This document shows positions 53,461 through 63,521 of a stretch of 64,000 bases of DNA, piece by piece (within the stretch, counting starts at the first letter, position 1; every line of letters begins with the position of its first letter). The DNA is from Salinisphaera sp. G21_0 (GTDB lineage Bacteria > Pseudomonadota > Gammaproteobacteria > Pseudomonadales > Endozoicomonadaceae). Location: positions 176,266 to 240,265 of the forward strand of contig NZ_JAGHQW010000001.1 in assembly GCF_017744115.1 (NCBI RefSeq), written 5' to 3'. A program made the position numbers and the translations under genes. Below the pieces are notes generated by a model. It was not told the origin of the DNA. It searched no databases and saw only the letters and a program-made list of their open reading frames with translations.

Positions 53461-55556
53461 TGGGTGATTTTCCTGCTTTACGAGAAGAGCTTCAGCTATT
53501 GCCCGGTGAGCAGGATGCAAGAGGGGCTCCAGGGTGGTTTATTTTCGACCCGATCCGAAATCAGTACTTCCGTATAGAGCAGGAGGCGTTGTTAATTCTG
53601 CATTATTGGCGGGAAGGCAGCCTGTCTGAACGGATGGATAAAGAAAAAGGGGCGGTTGATCAGAATGCCGTGGAAAATGTAAAGACCTTTCTACTGGAGA
53701 ACCAGTTATTAAAAGTGACAACCGCTGATGATCTGTCCCGGCTTATTTGCAGGCAGAAAAAAGAACAGGAGGGCCGGAAGTTCCAGCTGATTTTCAGTTA
53801 TCTTTTTTACCGTATTCCTCTTATTAATCCAGATGCTTTTCTTGAACAGTTGATGCCGTTATTCAAGAAAGCCATTCATGTTCGCTGGGGCTACCTTATT
53901 GGGTTGTTGGGCGTTGTTGGATTTTATCTGAGCTTCAGACAGTGGGATGCCTTTGTTAACTCGACGACATCATTGATGTCACCCGGTGGAGTCATTTATT
54001 TTTTGATTGCCTTGGTGCTAACCAAGGTGGTTCATGAGTTTGGGCATGGCCTCGTGGCAAAATACTATGGTTGCCGGATTCCCACCATGGGCATTGCGCT
54101 CATTGTGTTTTTCCCCATTCTGTATACCGACACAACCGATAGCTGGCGACTGGGTTCTTATCGTAAACGAATGATGATTGGCGTTGCAGGTATTGTTGCA
54201 GAGATGATTATTGCCTGTCTGGCGGTTTTTATCTGGCCCTTTCTTCCTGATGGTAATGTAAAAAATGCCGTATTCATGTTGGCGGCAGTGACCTGGATCA
54301 GCAGTCTGCTGATTAACCTGAACCCATTGATGCGCTTCGATGGCTATTACCTTTTATCCGATGGGTGGCGGATTGAGAATCTACAGAGCAGGGCATTCGC
54401 TTTGGCACGGTGGCAACTCCGTGAGTGGATATTTAAGCTTTCGCATCCGATGCCTGAGCTGTGGAATAGAAAACAGAAAAGAAAACTGTTGGTCTATGCC
54501 TATGGGACATGGATCTATCGTTTGCTGCTGCTAACGGGTATTGCACTTCTGGTTTATCAATTGTTTTTCAAACTGGCGGGTATGATATTACTGGTTGCAA
54601 CCATTGGCTGGTTTATCGTTCGCCCTGTTGCCAGTGAAGCCAGCTATTTATGGTCTATCAGGCAATCTATTCAATGGGGGCGAAACCTGATGATGAAAAC
54701 GGCCGTATTGTCTCTGTTGTGTCTGATGCTATTTCTACCCATTAATACAACCTTGCGCCTTCCGGCTGTTCTGGTGGCCACTGATGCCGTTGAGGTTTTT
54801 CCTCCCCAGGCAGGTGGTGTGATAGAGAACGTTTTTGTAAAAGAAGGAGAGCCTGTCAAACAAGGACAGCTGCTCTTTCGGCTGAAAAACAGTGACTTAC
54901 TTTATCAGTTGCAGCAACTTGACATCCAGTTGGACCTTTTGGATACGTTATTGAACCGGATGGCTTCGACGGTTGAATATACCCAGTCTTATCCGGTGTT
55001 TTTACAGCGCAGGCGCGCACTGATAAAAGCGCAGTCCGGCCTGAAAAAACAACAGGCGTTACTGGATATTAAAGCACCAGTGGATGGTATCGTTGTGTAT
55101 CTGGACAACCTCCTTACCCATGGGCAATGGGTGAATCCAGAAAGTAAGCTGTTGCAATTACGAAGCGAGTCAGGATTTATCATTGATGCCTATATCGCTC
55201 CGGGAGATCTTGGGCGCATTGCTAAAGGTGATATGGGGCGTTTTTATCCGGATGATATTACGGCATCTCCGGTGGCAGCATCGGTCATGGATATAAGCCC
55301 GGTCGCCAGTCGTGTAATGGAAACAGAATATCTGAGTGCCGACTATGGCGGTGCCATTGAGGTTATCCGTGATGAGCAGGGGCGGGCAATGCCGCGTGAG
55401 GGCGTTTACCGGGTAAGGTTTAACGCTCAGCAATCGGGCCTGGCTGTCGAGCAGGTAAGCGTGGGCACTGTCAGAGTGGATGTCGATGGACGAAGTTTGT
55501 CAGGCTATCTATGGGATCAATTATGGGGAGTTGTTGTACGGGAGAGTGGGTTCTAA
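53460..55556 (+). CDS. M50 site-2-type protease fused to an HlyD-like adaptor
   Basis: The ATG overlaps the previous stop (TAATG). The 698-residue protein has an N-terminal region of the PqqD-like kind (RNQYFRIEQEALLILHYW), then several membrane helices with the zinc site VVHEFGHGLVAKYYG (His192, Glu193, His196) and the second site LNPLMRFDGYYLL, typical of M50 intramembrane metalloproteases. From about residue 440 comes an HlyD-like part: VFPPQAGGVIENVFVKEGEP and ALLDIKAPVDGIVVYLDNLL. Such fusions accompany exported peptides and adhesins. It may clip or help release the surface protein; the substrate is inferred from position. Confidence 0.87.
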   Translation: MGDFPALREELQLLPGEQDARGAPGWFIFDPIRNQYFRIEQEALLILHYWREGSLSERMDKEKGAVDQNAVENVKTFLLENQLLKVTTADDLSRLICRQKKEQEGRKFQLIFSYLFYRIPLINPDAFLEQLMPLFKKAIHVRWGYLIGLLGVVGFYLSFRQWDAFVNSTTSLMSPGGVIYFLIALVLTKVVHEFGHGLVAKYYGCRIPTMGIALIVFFPILYTDTTDSWRLGSYRKRMMIGVAGIVAEMIIACLAVFIWPFLPDGNVKNAVFMLAAVTWISSLLINLNPLMRFDGYYLLSDGWRIENLQSRAFALARWQLREWIFKLSHPMPELWNRKQKRKLLVYAYGTWIYRLLLLTGIALLVYQLFFKLAGMILLVATIGWFIVRPVASEASYLWSIRQSIQWGRNLMMKTAVLSLLCLMLFLPINTTLRLPAVLVATDAVEVFPPQAGGVIENVFVKEGEPVKQGQLLFRLKNSDLLYQLQQLDIQLDLLDTLLNRMASTVEYTQSYPVFLQRRRALIKAQSGLKKQQALLDIKAPVDGIVVYLDNLLTHGQWVNPESKLLQLRSESGFIIDAYIAPGDLGRIAKGDMGRFYPDDITASPVAASVMDISPVASRVMETEYLSADYGGAIEVIRDEQGRAMPREGVYRVRFNAQQSGLAVEQVSVGTVRVDVDGRSLSGYLWDQLWGVVVRESGF

Positions 55557-55670
55557 TGCTCAGGGTTATTCAGCTGAGTGCCAACCCGTTGAATAAAACC
55601 AACTAAAGAATTCTGGGTAGTAGCTGAAAACAATATTTCCTCTTAAAAATAATGACAGGAATGTTAAAGC

Positions 55671-57506
55671 GTGACAGTGACAGAACAAAAAATAGATCAG
55701 CTTATTGCCCAATTCGAAGAAGAAGAGTGTAGTCCGGATTTTATACGCCCAAATTGTGATCAGGATGCAGAACAATATAACAAACTGCGCAAAGTGTTTA
55801 ATCGAAAATTTGATTTTATGCCGGCACTGATTGTTCGTGTGAAGTCAACGGTTCAAGTGTCTATTGTCGTTAGATACTGCTCGGAAAATGATCTGCCATT
55901 TACGGTGAGATCAGGAGGGCATGATCATGAAGGTGAATCAGTAGCGACAGGAAAAGTTCTGATTGATTTTGGTTTGATGAATGATGTGTCTACCGTCTAT
56001 GTAAACGACAGTAATTCTGTAAAAAAGAAAACATACTTGAGAGTTCAGCCTGGGGCAAGGTTTGAGTGTATCAAGCCTGTGCTTGATAAAGCAGGGCTTG
56101 GTATCGCCCACGGTACCTGCCAGACTGTGGCAATTGCCGGCTATACCCTTGGTGGTGGCTGGGGGCCTTGGACTCGCAAGTATGGTATGGGGTGTGAGCG
56201 TCTGACTGGAGCCACCATTGTTCTGGGTGATGGCTCCATTCGCCAGTTGGGTAATAGTCAACGGCTGGATCAGTATCAATCGGGCAGGCCAGCGGTCTCT
56301 GGCAATGACATCGATGTTGATGAAGGTGATGACAGCCAACAGGATAGAAGACTGTTATGGGCACTCAAAGGCGGTGGTGGTCTGAGTTATGGCATCGTGA
56401 CCGAATTGGATTTTGAGCCTTTTTCATTACCCGAGGTAGCCCTCAGCTTTTCCATAAAAAGGGATGATTTGCCCGAATTCAGAAACCTCAAAGCTGTGCA
56501 CGTGATTAAAGCCTGGGAAGAGCTGATTGCAGCGGGTAAACATCCCAAGCTTATTGGAACCAATCTTAAAGTTGTTGCCAAAGGGGTAGAGTCTGAAGAG
56601 GACATCAGCGAGGATGCTGTACTGGACTGGCAATTTAATGGTCATTTCGGGGGGAGCTGTGAGGATCTTCGAATCATGCTCGAAGAGTTTGCGATGGTGG
56701 TTGCCTGCTTTATTGTTTACGGTGACAGCCATGACTGCAATCTGAAAAAGCTCCGCCGGATGAAGAGGATAGAAAATGAGCTTATTCACTATTTTGACAC
56801 TATATGTGAACGGTCCATCCATCATAAATCCATCGCGAAAGGCAGTGAAAAACTGCCATATGCGCTGAGCTTTGAGCATTGGGACAAACACTCAAAAGCT
56901 TTTCTCTCTCTGGAACATGACGGGCCCGCCCCGCACAAAATTACATCGAAAATGCCAACACCACAATGGCTTGAGGAAAGCTGTGGAAATGAAGGCCGTA
57001 AAGCACTGGTTAAATCATTGCAATCGCCTTTGCTGAAAGGGGATGAGCAGACCAGTATATCAGCCTATATTACACTGGGTGCCATCAGTGGTGAGTTCTA
57101 CCGTCAGGATAATCCACATCAGGATATAGCCTTTCCTTATGCTGATCGCCCTTTCACTATTCAATATCAGGCGTGGTGGAACACCACTCATTATGCCAGT
57201 GTGAGCCCGGCTGAGCAGCAGCAGATTTGTCAATCAGGTAACATGGATCGGGAGGTTATTGTCGATGATCATGTCCTTCAGCGTATGGCTGCTACACGGG
57301 CCCATGAGAACAGGGCGCAGGACTGGATAGAAAGTTGTCGTAATTACAACATTCCCTATACCAGTGGTTCATTTATCAGTTTCAAAGACAGTTCCGTCCC
57401 TACACCCGATTACTTTGGGGAGCACTATCAGGAGCTGGTCGATATCAAAACCAAGTACAGCCAGGATAAGAAATGTTATCTCCGTAGCAGGAAAACCATT
57501 ATTTAG
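55671..57506 (+). CDS. FAD-linked oxidase of the berberine-bridge type, with bicovalent-FAD motifs
   Basis: The 611-residue protein starts at GTG 55671 after ACAGGAATG. The FAD-binding part has LPFTVRSGGHDHEG, whose His is the usual 8-alpha attachment site, and GTCQTVAIAGYTLGGGWG, whose Cys is in the place of the 6-S-cysteinyl link. A BBE-like C-terminal part includes YQAWWNTTHYASVSP. Such enzymes oxidise sugars, alcohols or amines and make hydrogen peroxide. There is no signal peptide. It is 114 bp after the protease gene and 31 bp before the LodA fusion, so a shared oxidative role is likely. Confidence 0.83.
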   Translation: MTVTEQKIDQLIAQFEEEECSPDFIRPNCDQDAEQYNKLRKVFNRKFDFMPALIVRVKSTVQVSIVVRYCSENDLPFTVRSGGHDHEGESVATGKVLIDFGLMNDVSTVYVNDSNSVKKKTYLRVQPGARFECIKPVLDKAGLGIAHGTCQTVAIAGYTLGGGWGPWTRKYGMGCERLTGATIVLGDGSIRQLGNSQRLDQYQSGRPAVSGNDIDVDEGDDSQQDRRLLWALKGGGGLSYGIVTELDFEPFSLPEVALSFSIKRDDLPEFRNLKAVHVIKAWEELIAAGKHPKLIGTNLKVVAKGVESEEDISEDAVLDWQFNGHFGGSCEDLRIMLEEFAMVVACFIVYGDSHDCNLKKLRRMKRIENELIHYFDTICERSIHHKSIAKGSEKLPYALSFEHWDKHSKAFLSLEHDGPAPHKITSKMPTPQWLEESCGNEGRKALVKSLQSPLLKGDEQTSISAYITLGAISGEFYRQDNPHQDIAFPYADRPFTIQYQAWWNTTHYASVSPAEQQQICQSGNMDREVIVDDHVLQRMAATRAHENRAQDWIESCRNYNIPYTSGSFISFKDSSVPTPDYFGEHYQELVDIKTKYSQDKKCYLRSRKTII

Positions 57507-57537
57507 ACACTGACGTTTTTATTAAAAAGGATTTGTG

Positions 57538-60500
57538 ATGGCTAAGAACCATAATAAAGATAATATCAATTGTGACAATCCTACAGCGTCACTGGTAGAG
57601 ATGTTTGTTAATCAGATCCAGCAGGGGCGGATTGATCAGGGGCAGTGCCCGGCTAGAAGGCCTGTTTTTTTAAAGCCTCATGGTGTTGTGAAGGGCGTAT
57701 TCAAGGTCAGGCCAGACCTGCCGGAACATCTGCGCATTGGTTTGTTTGCGGGTGACGAATATGCTCTGTGGGCACGTTTTTCTTCAGATACTCTGCCTGG
57801 CTATTCAGACTTTAAAACCACCTGTGGTGTTGGCTTAAAGCTGTTTGATACACCAACTCCCAAAATCTTTGGTCTCCCTGAGGAAAAAACCTTTGATTTT
57901 ATTATGCAGAACTTCCCTGTATTTTTTGTCGACACGGCAAAGGATATGTGTGAATTCACCCGGGCGGGTGTTGTAAACAGGAACTATCAGCCTTACCTTG
58001 ACAGCCACCCCGACACTGCCAGAATCCTGGATGAGATGGCCAGACCGGTAGGGTCGGCACTGGCCATTGCCTATTGGGGGATATTGCCTTTTTCTCTGGG
58101 TGATAATCAGTATGTGAAATACATGCTGAAGCCACGCCTTAACGATGCTCCTCCTAGTCAGCAGCCTGCCAATCCGACGTATCTTGCTCAGGAAATGTCT
58201 GCCAGACTGGCAACAGAGGACGTGTACTTTGACTTCTGTGTGCAGCTGAGAACCGATCCTGATGCCATGCCGCTGGATCAGGCGATGGTCGAGTGGCCCG
58301 AAAGTGAAAGTCCCTTTATCCCGATTGCAGAAGTGCGTTTTCCAAAACAGGACATCAATGCAAGAGGTCAGGCGGAATACGGGGAAAATCTCAGTTTCAA
58401 TATTTGGCGGGTTACTGAAGAGCACCGGCCTCAGGGCTCAATTGCCGAGGCTCGCCGGGATGTGTACGCTGCGTCTGCGCAGCAGCGCAGAAATGCCAAT
58501 GGCGTGCCAGATGGTGAACCGGTCAGCTCCAGGCCAGATCAGGTCATTCCTCCCTGTAAAGATGATGTGATTGTCCGTGCGGCGATACATCCCGGTATTG
58601 GTGTCGCCAGAGTGGGTAATGCCGAAACCGCCTATTTTATTGGGCCAGAAGTTACCGAGCCTGCACCGGAAGCAAATGGTTTCTACCGAACGCCTGAGAA
58701 TTCGCTGAAGCGTCAGGCCGCACGGTTTCGAATATACGGTTACAACGCTGCGGGTGAAGTGGTCAGCGAGCTGACCAGTGAAAATGCAAATATTACGTGG
58801 CAGGTACACGTCGCCAACGATAAGGCAGACTGGTTTCATTTTATTCAGGCAATGGATATACCGGAATCGAGAGACCTGGTGGTCGAGCGACGAAATGAAG
58901 AGATAAAAGGCGAGGCCAGGAAAGAACTGGTCATTGATCCGGGAGTGAGGGAGATCTCGGGCATTAGCAGCCATGGTCCTGAATATCGTTTTGATTCCGG
59001 TACGTTTAAAGGCCAGAAGGTCTATCTGGGTGAACTGCAAACCGATGAAAGTGGACGTCTTATCTTTCTTGGGGGGCATGGCAAGTCAGCATCACCCTCA
59101 CATCAACCGCCGTTTCTGGAAGATGACCCGGATTCCTTTAATAATGCCCCCGACTGGTATGATGATATGTCGGATGGGCCGGTCAATGCGACGGTGGCCA
59201 TTAATGGCAGGAATATTCCGGTTGAAGGTGCCTGGGTGATTACAGCTCCGCCTAACTATGCGCCGGAGCTGACCAGCTGGCGTACGATGTATGATCTGAT
59301 GGTGGATGTTTATACACAAAACGGGTGGTTTGCGGTGCCGGATACCACCCTTTTCACCAGAGATGTACTGCCATTTTTGAAGCGATTTTCCAACCTGCAA
59401 TGGGTTAACCAGGGGTTTGCTGCCATGTTTGGTAAAGGGCGGCCAATGGATTTCAGTAACCCGGAGTTCATTGCCAGGCTGGCACAAACGCCAAAGCGGG
59501 TTGTCTCACCGTTATCTGGAGAGCCAGCAGTCATTGACCCCTACGGTGAGTTAAGACGACAGATACTGAATACCTTCCGGCCATTTCAGCCTGGGTTTAA
59601 TGATCCCCGTCTCTGGCCCTGGCTCTATGGGGATGATTTTAATGGGGACCTTCAAGGGGGCTCCCCCAATACGATGCTGGCACTGCCTTCTTTACAGCAA
59701 ATGCATCTACAGCGATGGGCCGATGGCCATTTTGACAATGACTGGAAGCCCGGTTTTGAGCCTGCCAGAACGTTGAGCGAGGTGCCTCTTGAAGAACAAC
59801 CTGAGATGCTGGACAGAGCGGCAATGACGTTTTGTCTGGCCGATGCTTTTCATCCTGGCTGTGAGCTGACCTGGCCCATGCGTCACGCCAGCTTATACCG
59901 GAAACCGTTCAGAATCCGGCAGAGCACAGTGCCAGAACTGCCTGATCAGTGGGGGGCAACGTTAAACCAGGAACAGGTGCTGGCACCGGATGGCCCACTC
60001 TATGCACAGGTAGCCGGTGGACTTACCCGGTGGATGGGACTTCCCTGGCAAGGCGATACGGCATTTTGCCGCTCCGGCTATGACCCTGACTATGATCTTT
60101 ATCTGCCCAGCTTCTGGCCTGCCAGAGTACCAAATACGGTATTAACAGAGGCGGCTTACATGCTGGTAATGGACACGTCCCAGCCCAGGGACATTCGTTT
60201 AGCGGCTTATAATCAGCGTGCCAGCTGGAATCGGTTCGTCGATCAAAAGCTTGAAAACGGGAAGGATCCGGACACTGCAGAAGTTATGGAGCGCATGGTC
60301 GCTGAGTTCAGTGCCCAGGGGATCGTTGAAGCGCGGCCAGGTATCAAAGATGACCCGGATTTTCCAGAGGTTATATATGTGGAAAATAGCGCCTACAAAG
60401 AAGACCTTAACCAGCTTAAACAGACCCTGCAGCTACAGGCAGGCGCACCAGCCACTGGCAGGGCACTGTCACGGGAAGATAAACTCCGTCAGGCGGGGTG

Positions 60501-60570
60501 GGCAAGCGAGCAGCAGTGGCGAAATGCAGTCCGACTGCGTCAGCGTAAACGTAAACGCAGGAAGGACTGA
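57538..60570 (+). CDS. Catalase-like domain fused to LodA-type quinoprotein oxidase
   Basis: 1010 residues. Residues 1-320 resemble small catalase-related proteins (GQCPARRPVFLKPHGVVKGV, YALWARFSSDTLPGYSDFKT, FDFIMQNFPVFFVDTAKDM). From about 345 the LodA domain begins: VIVRAAIHPGIGVARVGNAE, SLKRQAARFRIYGYNAAGEV, ITWQVHVANDKADWFHFIQA. Cys775 in HPGCELTWPMRH and Trp837 in LPWQGDTAFC are placed, 62 residues apart, like the cysteine tryptophylquinone pair of LodA. LodA-type enzymes oxidise amino acids and yield hydrogen peroxide. ATG 57538 follows AAAGGATTTGTG. The partner LodB follows 9 bp later. No signal peptide is present; export route unknown. Confidence 0.87.
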   Translation: MAKNHNKDNINCDNPTASLVEMFVNQIQQGRIDQGQCPARRPVFLKPHGVVKGVFKVRPDLPEHLRIGLFAGDEYALWARFSSDTLPGYSDFKTTCGVGLKLFDTPTPKIFGLPEEKTFDFIMQNFPVFFVDTAKDMCEFTRAGVVNRNYQPYLDSHPDTARILDEMARPVGSALAIAYWGILPFSLGDNQYVKYMLKPRLNDAPPSQQPANPTYLAQEMSARLATEDVYFDFCVQLRTDPDAMPLDQAMVEWPESESPFIPIAEVRFPKQDINARGQAEYGENLSFNIWRVTEEHRPQGSIAEARRDVYAASAQQRRNANGVPDGEPVSSRPDQVIPPCKDDVIVRAAIHPGIGVARVGNAETAYFIGPEVTEPAPEANGFYRTPENSLKRQAARFRIYGYNAAGEVVSELTSENANITWQVHVANDKADWFHFIQAMDIPESRDLVVERRNEEIKGEARKELVIDPGVREISGISSHGPEYRFDSGTFKGQKVYLGELQTDESGRLIFLGGHGKSASPSHQPPFLEDDPDSFNNAPDWYDDMSDGPVNATVAINGRNIPVEGAWVITAPPNYAPELTSWRTMYDLMVDVYTQNGWFAVPDTTLFTRDVLPFLKRFSNLQWVNQGFAAMFGKGRPMDFSNPEFIARLAQTPKRVVSPLSGEPAVIDPYGELRRQILNTFRPFQPGFNDPRLWPWLYGDDFNGDLQGGSPNTMLALPSLQQMHLQRWADGHFDNDWKPGFEPARTLSEVPLEEQPEMLDRAAMTFCLADAFHPGCELTWPMRHASLYRKPFRIRQSTVPELPDQWGATLNQEQVLAPDGPLYAQVAGGLTRWMGLPWQGDTAFCRSGYDPDYDLYLPSFWPARVPNTVLTEAAYMLVMDTSQPRDIRLAAYNQRASWNRFVDQKLENGKDPDTAEVMERMVAEFSAQGIVEARPGIKDDPDFPEVIYVENSAYKEDLNQLKQTLQLQAGAPATGRALSREDKLRQAGWASEQQWRNAVRLRQRKRKRRKD

Positions 60571-60579
60571 TAAACGACT

Positions 60580-61668
60580 ATGTATGATTTTGCCGTTATT
60601 GGTGCAGGGCCAGCTGGAACGGTTTCCGCCGCCCTGCTGGCTCGAGAGGGTTTTAAGGTTTTGCTGGTGGATCGACCTGACTTTTCCGGTGATAAGGTCG
60701 GTGAATCTCTGCCATCCGCAATGAATCGCTTGCTATGGGCGTTAAAACTTGAGCCGATTGATCCGTCAATCCATTACCCCATATACGGTACTGACTCTTA
60801 CTGGGCTGGTGATCTTATCCAGCAGGATCATCTTGCTTCCGCAGGAGGGCTGGGCTGGCGAATCAACCGTGTGGTGTTCGAAAAGCAGCTGTTTACTCAG
60901 GCCGTTGAATCCGGTGTACAGCATTGTCTGGGACGGTTGAAAGAGGCCAGTTTAAGAAGCCAGACCTGGCGTTTGCAAACAGATGATGGCCAATCGGTGA
61001 AAAGCCGGTTTGTCATTGATGCCAGTGGTCGAGGTGCCGTTTTTGCGCGTAAAAGGGGAGTGCCCAGAGTTAAATCACGGCCATTGGTCGCTCTGTGGGC
61101 GGTATCTTTTCCTCAGCCAGATACTCAGCCCATGTATGGACAGACTCTGATAGAAAGCCGGGAAAATGGCTGGTGGTATGCCGCCCAGTTACCCGATAGA
61201 CGCTGGCTGGCAATACTTCACACGAATCCGGAACAGGCCAAGATAATACGCCGTAGACCACTTCTCTGGCACCAGATGTTAGGTGCCACAGAATTAATCA
61301 GTCGTCGTGTGCCTCTGCCTGATTTTGTTTCATCCGATCTGCAGGCTCATGATGCCCGTGGTAGTCATCTTGTCCGGCCATATGGTCGTCAGTGGGCTGC
61401 CTGTGGTGATTCGGCTCTCAGTTTTGATCCAATATCCTCACAGGGGATATTTAATGCAATGGCCAGTGCTGATATGTTGTTCAGGGCATTAAGCTCAGAC
61501 GATCAGGATGCAGGCCTGCAGCAATACCATCAGAAGCTGGAAAACATTGCCAATATTTACCATCAGCGCAGGGACTGGTTTTACCAACGGGCTTGTCGGG
61601 TTTATCAAACCCCCTTTTGGACGGAACAGTCTCTGATGCCCTGTTTGGAGGCGGCAGCTGAAAGTTAA
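60580..61668 (+). CDS. LodB-like FAD-dependent oxidoreductase for quinone cofactor maturation
   Basis: The 362 residues begin with a Rossmann FAD site (YDFAVIGAGPAGTVSAALLA) and contain GDKVGESLPSAMNRLLW, typical of flavin monooxygenases of the tryptophan-halogenase/geranylgeranyl-reductase class, and GDSALSFDPISSQGIFNAMA near the C-terminus. LodB proteins are needed to build the cysteine tryptophylquinone in LodA and always lie next to it, as here. I assign the maturation role from this context. It is the last gene of the run, ending 130 bp before an insertion sequence. Confidence 0.87.
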   Translation: MYDFAVIGAGPAGTVSAALLAREGFKVLLVDRPDFSGDKVGESLPSAMNRLLWALKLEPIDPSIHYPIYGTDSYWAGDLIQQDHLASAGGLGWRINRVVFEKQLFTQAVESGVQHCLGRLKEASLRSQTWRLQTDDGQSVKSRFVIDASGRGAVFARKRGVPRVKSRPLVALWAVSFPQPDTQPMYGQTLIESRENGWWYAAQLPDRRWLAILHTNPEQAKIIRRRPLLWHQMLGATELISRRVPLPDFVSSDLQAHDARGSHLVRPYGRQWAACGDSALSFDPISSQGIFNAMASADMLFRALSSDDQDAGLQQYHQKLENIANIYHQRRDWFYQRACRVYQTPFWTEQSLMPCLEAAAES

Positions 61669-61797
61669 CCAGGCTGATTTCTGTTTCATCAAAAATTAAA
61701 ATATAAGATTCCAAGTGAAGGTTTAGGGGGGCAAGGTATAAAGTTGCTGATAGTTCCAAACATATAGTTTGGTATATCTGAAAAATATATATATTTA

Positions 61798-63521
61798 GTG
61801 CCTGTCAGAAAACCCTCGTTACCACCAAGATTGAATGGCTGGTAAATCAGTCCATGCTAACCAGAGTCTTCTAATTCAGGTCAAGAATAGCCTTCTCTCT
61901 GTTTTTTGCTTAAAAAATGTTCAAATACAACGCTTTTCAGATATGCAAATCCCTTGTGCAGCCACAATTATTCTTCAGGTTTGGTTAATCCTTATTGAGA
62001 GGAGTCTATCGATCCCTATCCAGCAGGATTTTCCCCAACCGCTTCAGGTTAGTAGCGAGAACGGCCAGAGAAACATACCGCTTGAACGACTCAATGCCTT
62101 TGTCAGGACACTTATCCAGTTCGGTCGACTCAAGTGCGTTTATGTCTGACTCTACTGCAGAATGCTTTCTTCGCGCCTTCTCAAATTCAGGATGGGATTC
62201 ACGCTTTTTATCATCTGCAGAGAGCTTACCTTTTTTCGGTAAAATCGGTTTATCCAGGAAGCGCTCCAATTTAGCGAGGTTATCCGGGCTCCAGAAACCT
62301 TTGTCATAGCTGACCTGGCTCAACATAGGGAATCGCTGCTTTGCGCCTTCAGCTATGGCTACTGTCACTTGATCATCCGACTGCTTTTGCATCACCAGGT
62401 GGTGCAGGGTAAAACCGAACTGGTCTTGTAGTACGCATCCCCGTAGACCCAGCTCCACCGGAGTTCCGGCCTTGCCTTTACTGATCCACTCAGTGTGAGG
62501 TTCAAAGATTGAGAACACTTTTTCATGATGAGGGATTTGTTGGTGCTCAATCAGCCGCCGATAGATCAGGTCGATCTGGTGACTATGAGCTATATGGTAT
62601 TTCAGGTTCTCCAGTTTGGGAGCATCGGGGTGGTTTTTCTGCACAAGAGCAAAGGTGTGCTCTGCCTTATTCAGAAGGTTCAGGCTATAGCTAATGTCCT
62701 CAAGATGTGCGGTCTCAATATCATGCTGACGAAGTTGCTGGTTAGACTCACACTTTGAGTTTGAATGCTTCAGGTTACGTGCTGTGTGATAGAGCTTTCG
62801 ATGCTGTTTTTTCAGGAACTCCCGTTGCCGCCATCCAGGAAGCTGATATTGGTCTGCCAGTGCTGATGCAAACTCAATCACCTTTCGACAGGCGTCGCTT
62901 AACAAACTGATATCAGTAGGAAAATGAACATCCGTTTTAACTACAAACGAATCGGCACGGCCATGTAGCGGTTCATCTTTTTTTTTAACCAGCTGGTGAC
63001 CGGCTTCCACCACGATCTGGTTTACCTGATCCAGTATCTCAGGCGTGAACAGGCTGATATTATCCTGAAGTGTCTGGATATGATAAGCGTGTGTACAGTA
63101 TGGTCCATGGCCGAGCATCTTTCGTAAAGTGCTGTGTTCGTTGGCCAGTTCCTGAAGGCGGTCATAGTCACAATTCGTCACAAGGCGCAGAGAGCCGAAG
63201 ACCAGGATTTTCCAGAGTTCCATACCGGGGCGACCATTGTTGCGATCAGCAGGAATCATCCCTTCAAGTGCCTGAAATACTCTTGCCCTAAGATCAGGTG
63301 TTACCCAGATATGCTGTAGGCTCCGGAGTAGCCGGGGAATGTCATCTCGGGATTTGCAATTGAATGAAAGGGCGGAGATATCAACTTCTCCCAACTGCAT
63401 TTGTGGGTTGATGGTCTGACGCATAAAAACCGGTAGAGTAGCCTGTTTGGAATAATCTTCGTGCAATATATTTGGCTACAGGGCTTTCATTTCATGGGCT
63501 GAAGGGTTTTCTGACAGGCAC
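61798..63521. mobile_element. Complete insertion sequence, ISNCY type (about 1.72 kb)
   Basis: The left end reads GTGCCTGTCAGAAAACCCT and the right end is its exact inverted complement AGGGTTTTCTGACAGGCAC; both are flanked by TA, perhaps the target duplication. One full transposase gene fills it. The element sits just after the lodB-like gene and cuts the 3' end of the gene at 63487-63864. Confidence 0.88.
62006..63466 (-). CDS. ISNCY-family transposase
   Basis: The 486-residue protein includes WVTPDLRARVFQALEGMIPA, NGRPGMELWKILVFGSLRLV, LRKMLGHGPYCTHAYHIQTL, FEPHTEWISKGKAGTPVELG and VSYDKGFWSPDNLAKLERFL, with acidic residues at places suited to a DDE catalytic core. These blocks are familiar from ISNCY-group transposases. 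It is intact from start to stop and lies inside matching terminal repeats, so the element may still be active. Confidence 0.88.
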   Translation of the reverse strand: MHEDYSKQATLPVFMRQTINPQMQLGEVDISALSFNCKSRDDIPRLLRSLQHIWVTPDLRARVFQALEGMIPADRNNGRPGMELWKILVFGSLRLVTNCDYDRLQELANEHSTLRKMLGHGPYCTHAYHIQTLQDNISLFTPEILDQVNQIVVEAGHQLVKKKDEPLHGRADSFVVKTDVHFPTDISLLSDACRKVIEFASALADQYQLPGWRQREFLKKQHRKLYHTARNLKHSNSKCESNQQLRQHDIETAHLEDISYSLNLLNKAEHTFALVQKNHPDAPKLENLKYHIAHSHQIDLIYRRLIEHQQIPHHEKVFSIFEPHTEWISKGKAGTPVELGLRGCVLQDQFGFTLHHLVMQKQSDDQVTVAIAEGAKQRFPMLSQVSYDKGFWSPDNLAKLERFLDKPILPKKGKLSADDKKRESHPEFEKARRKHSAVESDINALESTELDKCPDKGIESFKRYVSLAVLATNLKRLGKILLDRDR

